A DNA stretch of 5,853 nucleotides from Planctomycetaceae bacterium (GTDB lineage: Bacteria > Planctomycetota > Planctomycetia > Pirellulales > Thermoguttaceae), in NCBI GenBank assembly GCA_031282385.1, contig JAITDV010000018.1, forward strand, positions 1 through 5,853. The letters are read 5' to 3'. The notes under the pieces were generated by a model. The model was not told where the DNA came from and did no database searches. It was given only the letters and a program-made list of their open reading frames with translations. This document shows, piece by piece, positions 4,620-5,853 of the stretch. Numbering within the stretch: the stretch's first letter is position 1; every line of letters starts with the position of its first letter. The position numbers and the translations under genes are program-made.

Positions 4620-5853
4620 ATGCGGGTATATTTGTTGGTAGTGAATATTTTTATTATTAGTTTTTCGATGTTGGTACAAAATATTTTTTGTCAAGATACC
4701 TCTGTTGAGTTTGAAGAGATTGTGAATAGGATGAAGGCTGACAGAGAAAAAAGGGCTAAAACACCTTATTTACAACACAACGAAAAAAACTTGCAAATTG
4801 CGGTACAAAAAAATGTTTTTGCACCAATGGAGTCAATTGATGTTACTTATACGATAAAAAATACTGCATTGGAGACGCGAATATATTTTTATTCCGGTCT
4901 GTTGTTCCATACGGAATGTTGCATAAAAGGCAATGAAATACAACCGCCGTGTAACGAAATAAGCCCTTTTTCGCCGACTCCGTCAAAGTTTATGATGGAG
5001 TTAATTGAACCTGATCAGATATTTTGGGATTATACAAAAATAATCAATCACGAACATGATATGACATTGGCAGGCGAGTACAGGATTCAAATGTTTCATG
5101 TTGATCGCAACAACTTCGTAAAACCACAATTTCTTATCAAATCAGCTGACAATAATTCACAAGACAATACCAACAAAGCAGATTTTTTTGACGAAAAATA
5201 TAAAGCAGAATGGGTGAAATCAAATATAATAACAGTAAAGGTTGATGATAGCCTGATAGATATTTCTAAAGTAATTCCTTTACAATCGCCCCGTGTTTAT
5301 TCCAAGCCTTTGCATGGCGTTTCGATTTCTCTTGTTTCGGACAAGCGGCATTATGAAAATTATGGACCGGTTTGTTTGCGTGTTTCGACAAAGAATGTTT
5401 CTCATGATTCGGTTTCGATGATTGTTGATGCGAAAAATGTTCTTGATGTTTATGAGTTGGTTTTATTGACGCCGGGTCGGAATCGTGATTTTCGCAAGCC
5501 TGCCGCTAAAGATAAAAACGATGTGCAGAAAGTTGCTTATACTCTTTACGGTAAGAAATTATTGTCTGAAAAAAGCAAAACGCCCAAAAAAACAATCAGC
5601 GTAAAACCAAACGAAGAAACCGCAGAATCGGTAATTGTTTTGAATCGGATTTTTGATATGTCAGCAGACGGTATTTACGGACTTATTGTAACAAGAAAGA
5701 TTATTGACGCGGCGGGCAAAGAACAAACTATTTTAAGCGAACCATTCCCAATTCGAATCGGTCAAAGTTCAACACAAGACGAAATTGATGAAAGCAGACG
5801 GCAACATATATTAAATGGTTATGATCCAGATTATCCGACTTGGCAATCGCGTG
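4620..5853 (+). CDS. Secreted protein with two Ig/BsuPI-like domains, 3' end outside the window
   Basis: 411 complete codons without a stop; the gene continues past the window edge. Residues 1 to about 25 form a Sec signal peptide (MRVYLLVVNIF..., ending NIFC/QD). The cysteine is not in a proper lipobox, so a signal peptidase I substrate is more likely than a lipoprotein. A charged, probably helical segment (about 30-52) precedes a first beta-rich domain from residue 58, opening with LQIAVQKNVFAPMESIDVTY and TIKNT. This is a typical opening of BsuPI/Ig-like domains. Cysteines at 100, 101 and 111 may form a disulfide. A second domain spans about 233-382, from GVSISLVSDKRHYENYGPV and TKNVS, through DVYELVLLTPG and YTLYGKK, to DGIYGLIVTRKI and LSEPFPIRIG. 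Between the domains lies an Asn/Asp-rich spacer (about 182-200). Both domains are of a binding type, and no catalytic residues are apparent. Function is unknown; an envelope or extracellular interaction role is inferred. The second domain uses visibly more G/C-ending codons than the first. Confidence 0.8.
   Translation, partial: MRVYLLVVNIFIISFSMLVQNIFCQDTSVEFEEIVNRMKADREKRAKTPYLQHNEKNLQIAVQKNVFAPMESIDVTYTIKNTALETRIYFYSGLLFHTECCIKGNEIQPPCNEISPFSPTPSKFMMELIEPDQIFWDYTKIINHEHDMTLAGEYRIQMFHVDRNNFVKPQFLIKSADNNSQDNTNKADFFDEKYKAEWVKSNIITVKVDDSLIDISKVIPLQSPRVYSKPLHGVSISLVSDKRHYENYGPVCLRVSTKNVSHDSVSMIVDAKNVLDVYELVLLTPGRNRDFRKPAAKDKNDVQKVAYTLYGKKLLSEKSKTPKKTISVKPNEETAESVIVLNRIFDMSADGIYGLIVTRKIIDAAGKEQTILSEPFPIRIGQSSTQDEIDESRRQHILNGYDPDYPTWQSR

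Overview
The window is an AT-rich piece of bacterial chromosome read entirely on the + strand. It carries genes for exported proteins, and no housekeeping gene, RNA gene, transposase or CRISPR array is visible. The propeller protein has a C-terminal domain that I associate from memory with Planctomycetes and related phyla. The third gene is a BsuPI-like surface protein. A low-GC member of the PVC/Planctomycetes group is therefore my best guess for the host, at low confidence, because no taxonomic marker is present.

Layout. Positions 1-255 hold no convincing gene, only an imperfect AT-rich inverted repeat (145-223). A 25-residue micro-ORF with a strong Shine-Dalgarno and a lipoprotein-like signal sequence sits at 256-333. 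It is followed by a stable-looking hairpin (364-392). Gene 1 (476-2878) encodes a secreted seven-bladed propeller of the two-component-regulator-propeller type. It has no kinase part and instead carries a conserved C-terminal beta-rich domain and a helical tail. After 27 bp comes gene 2 (2906-4513), a secreted Ig-like protein whose single reading frame is cut at codon 150 by a TGA stop. The frame is open on both sides, and the downstream part has no ribosome-binding site of its own. After a 106-bp gap, gene 3 (4620 to the window edge) encodes a third secreted protein with two Ig/BsuPI-like domains and runs off the end.

How the genes may work together. All three large products begin with Sec-type signal peptides and consist of beta-rich binding modules: propeller, Ig-like sandwich and BsuPI-like sandwich. 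This fits a set of envelope or extracellular proteins. No enzyme active site was recognised, so a joint function is inference only. The most notable points are the in-frame TGA in gene 2, the micro-ORF plus hairpin in the leader of gene 1, and the kinase-less propeller fused to a poorly characterised C-terminal domain.
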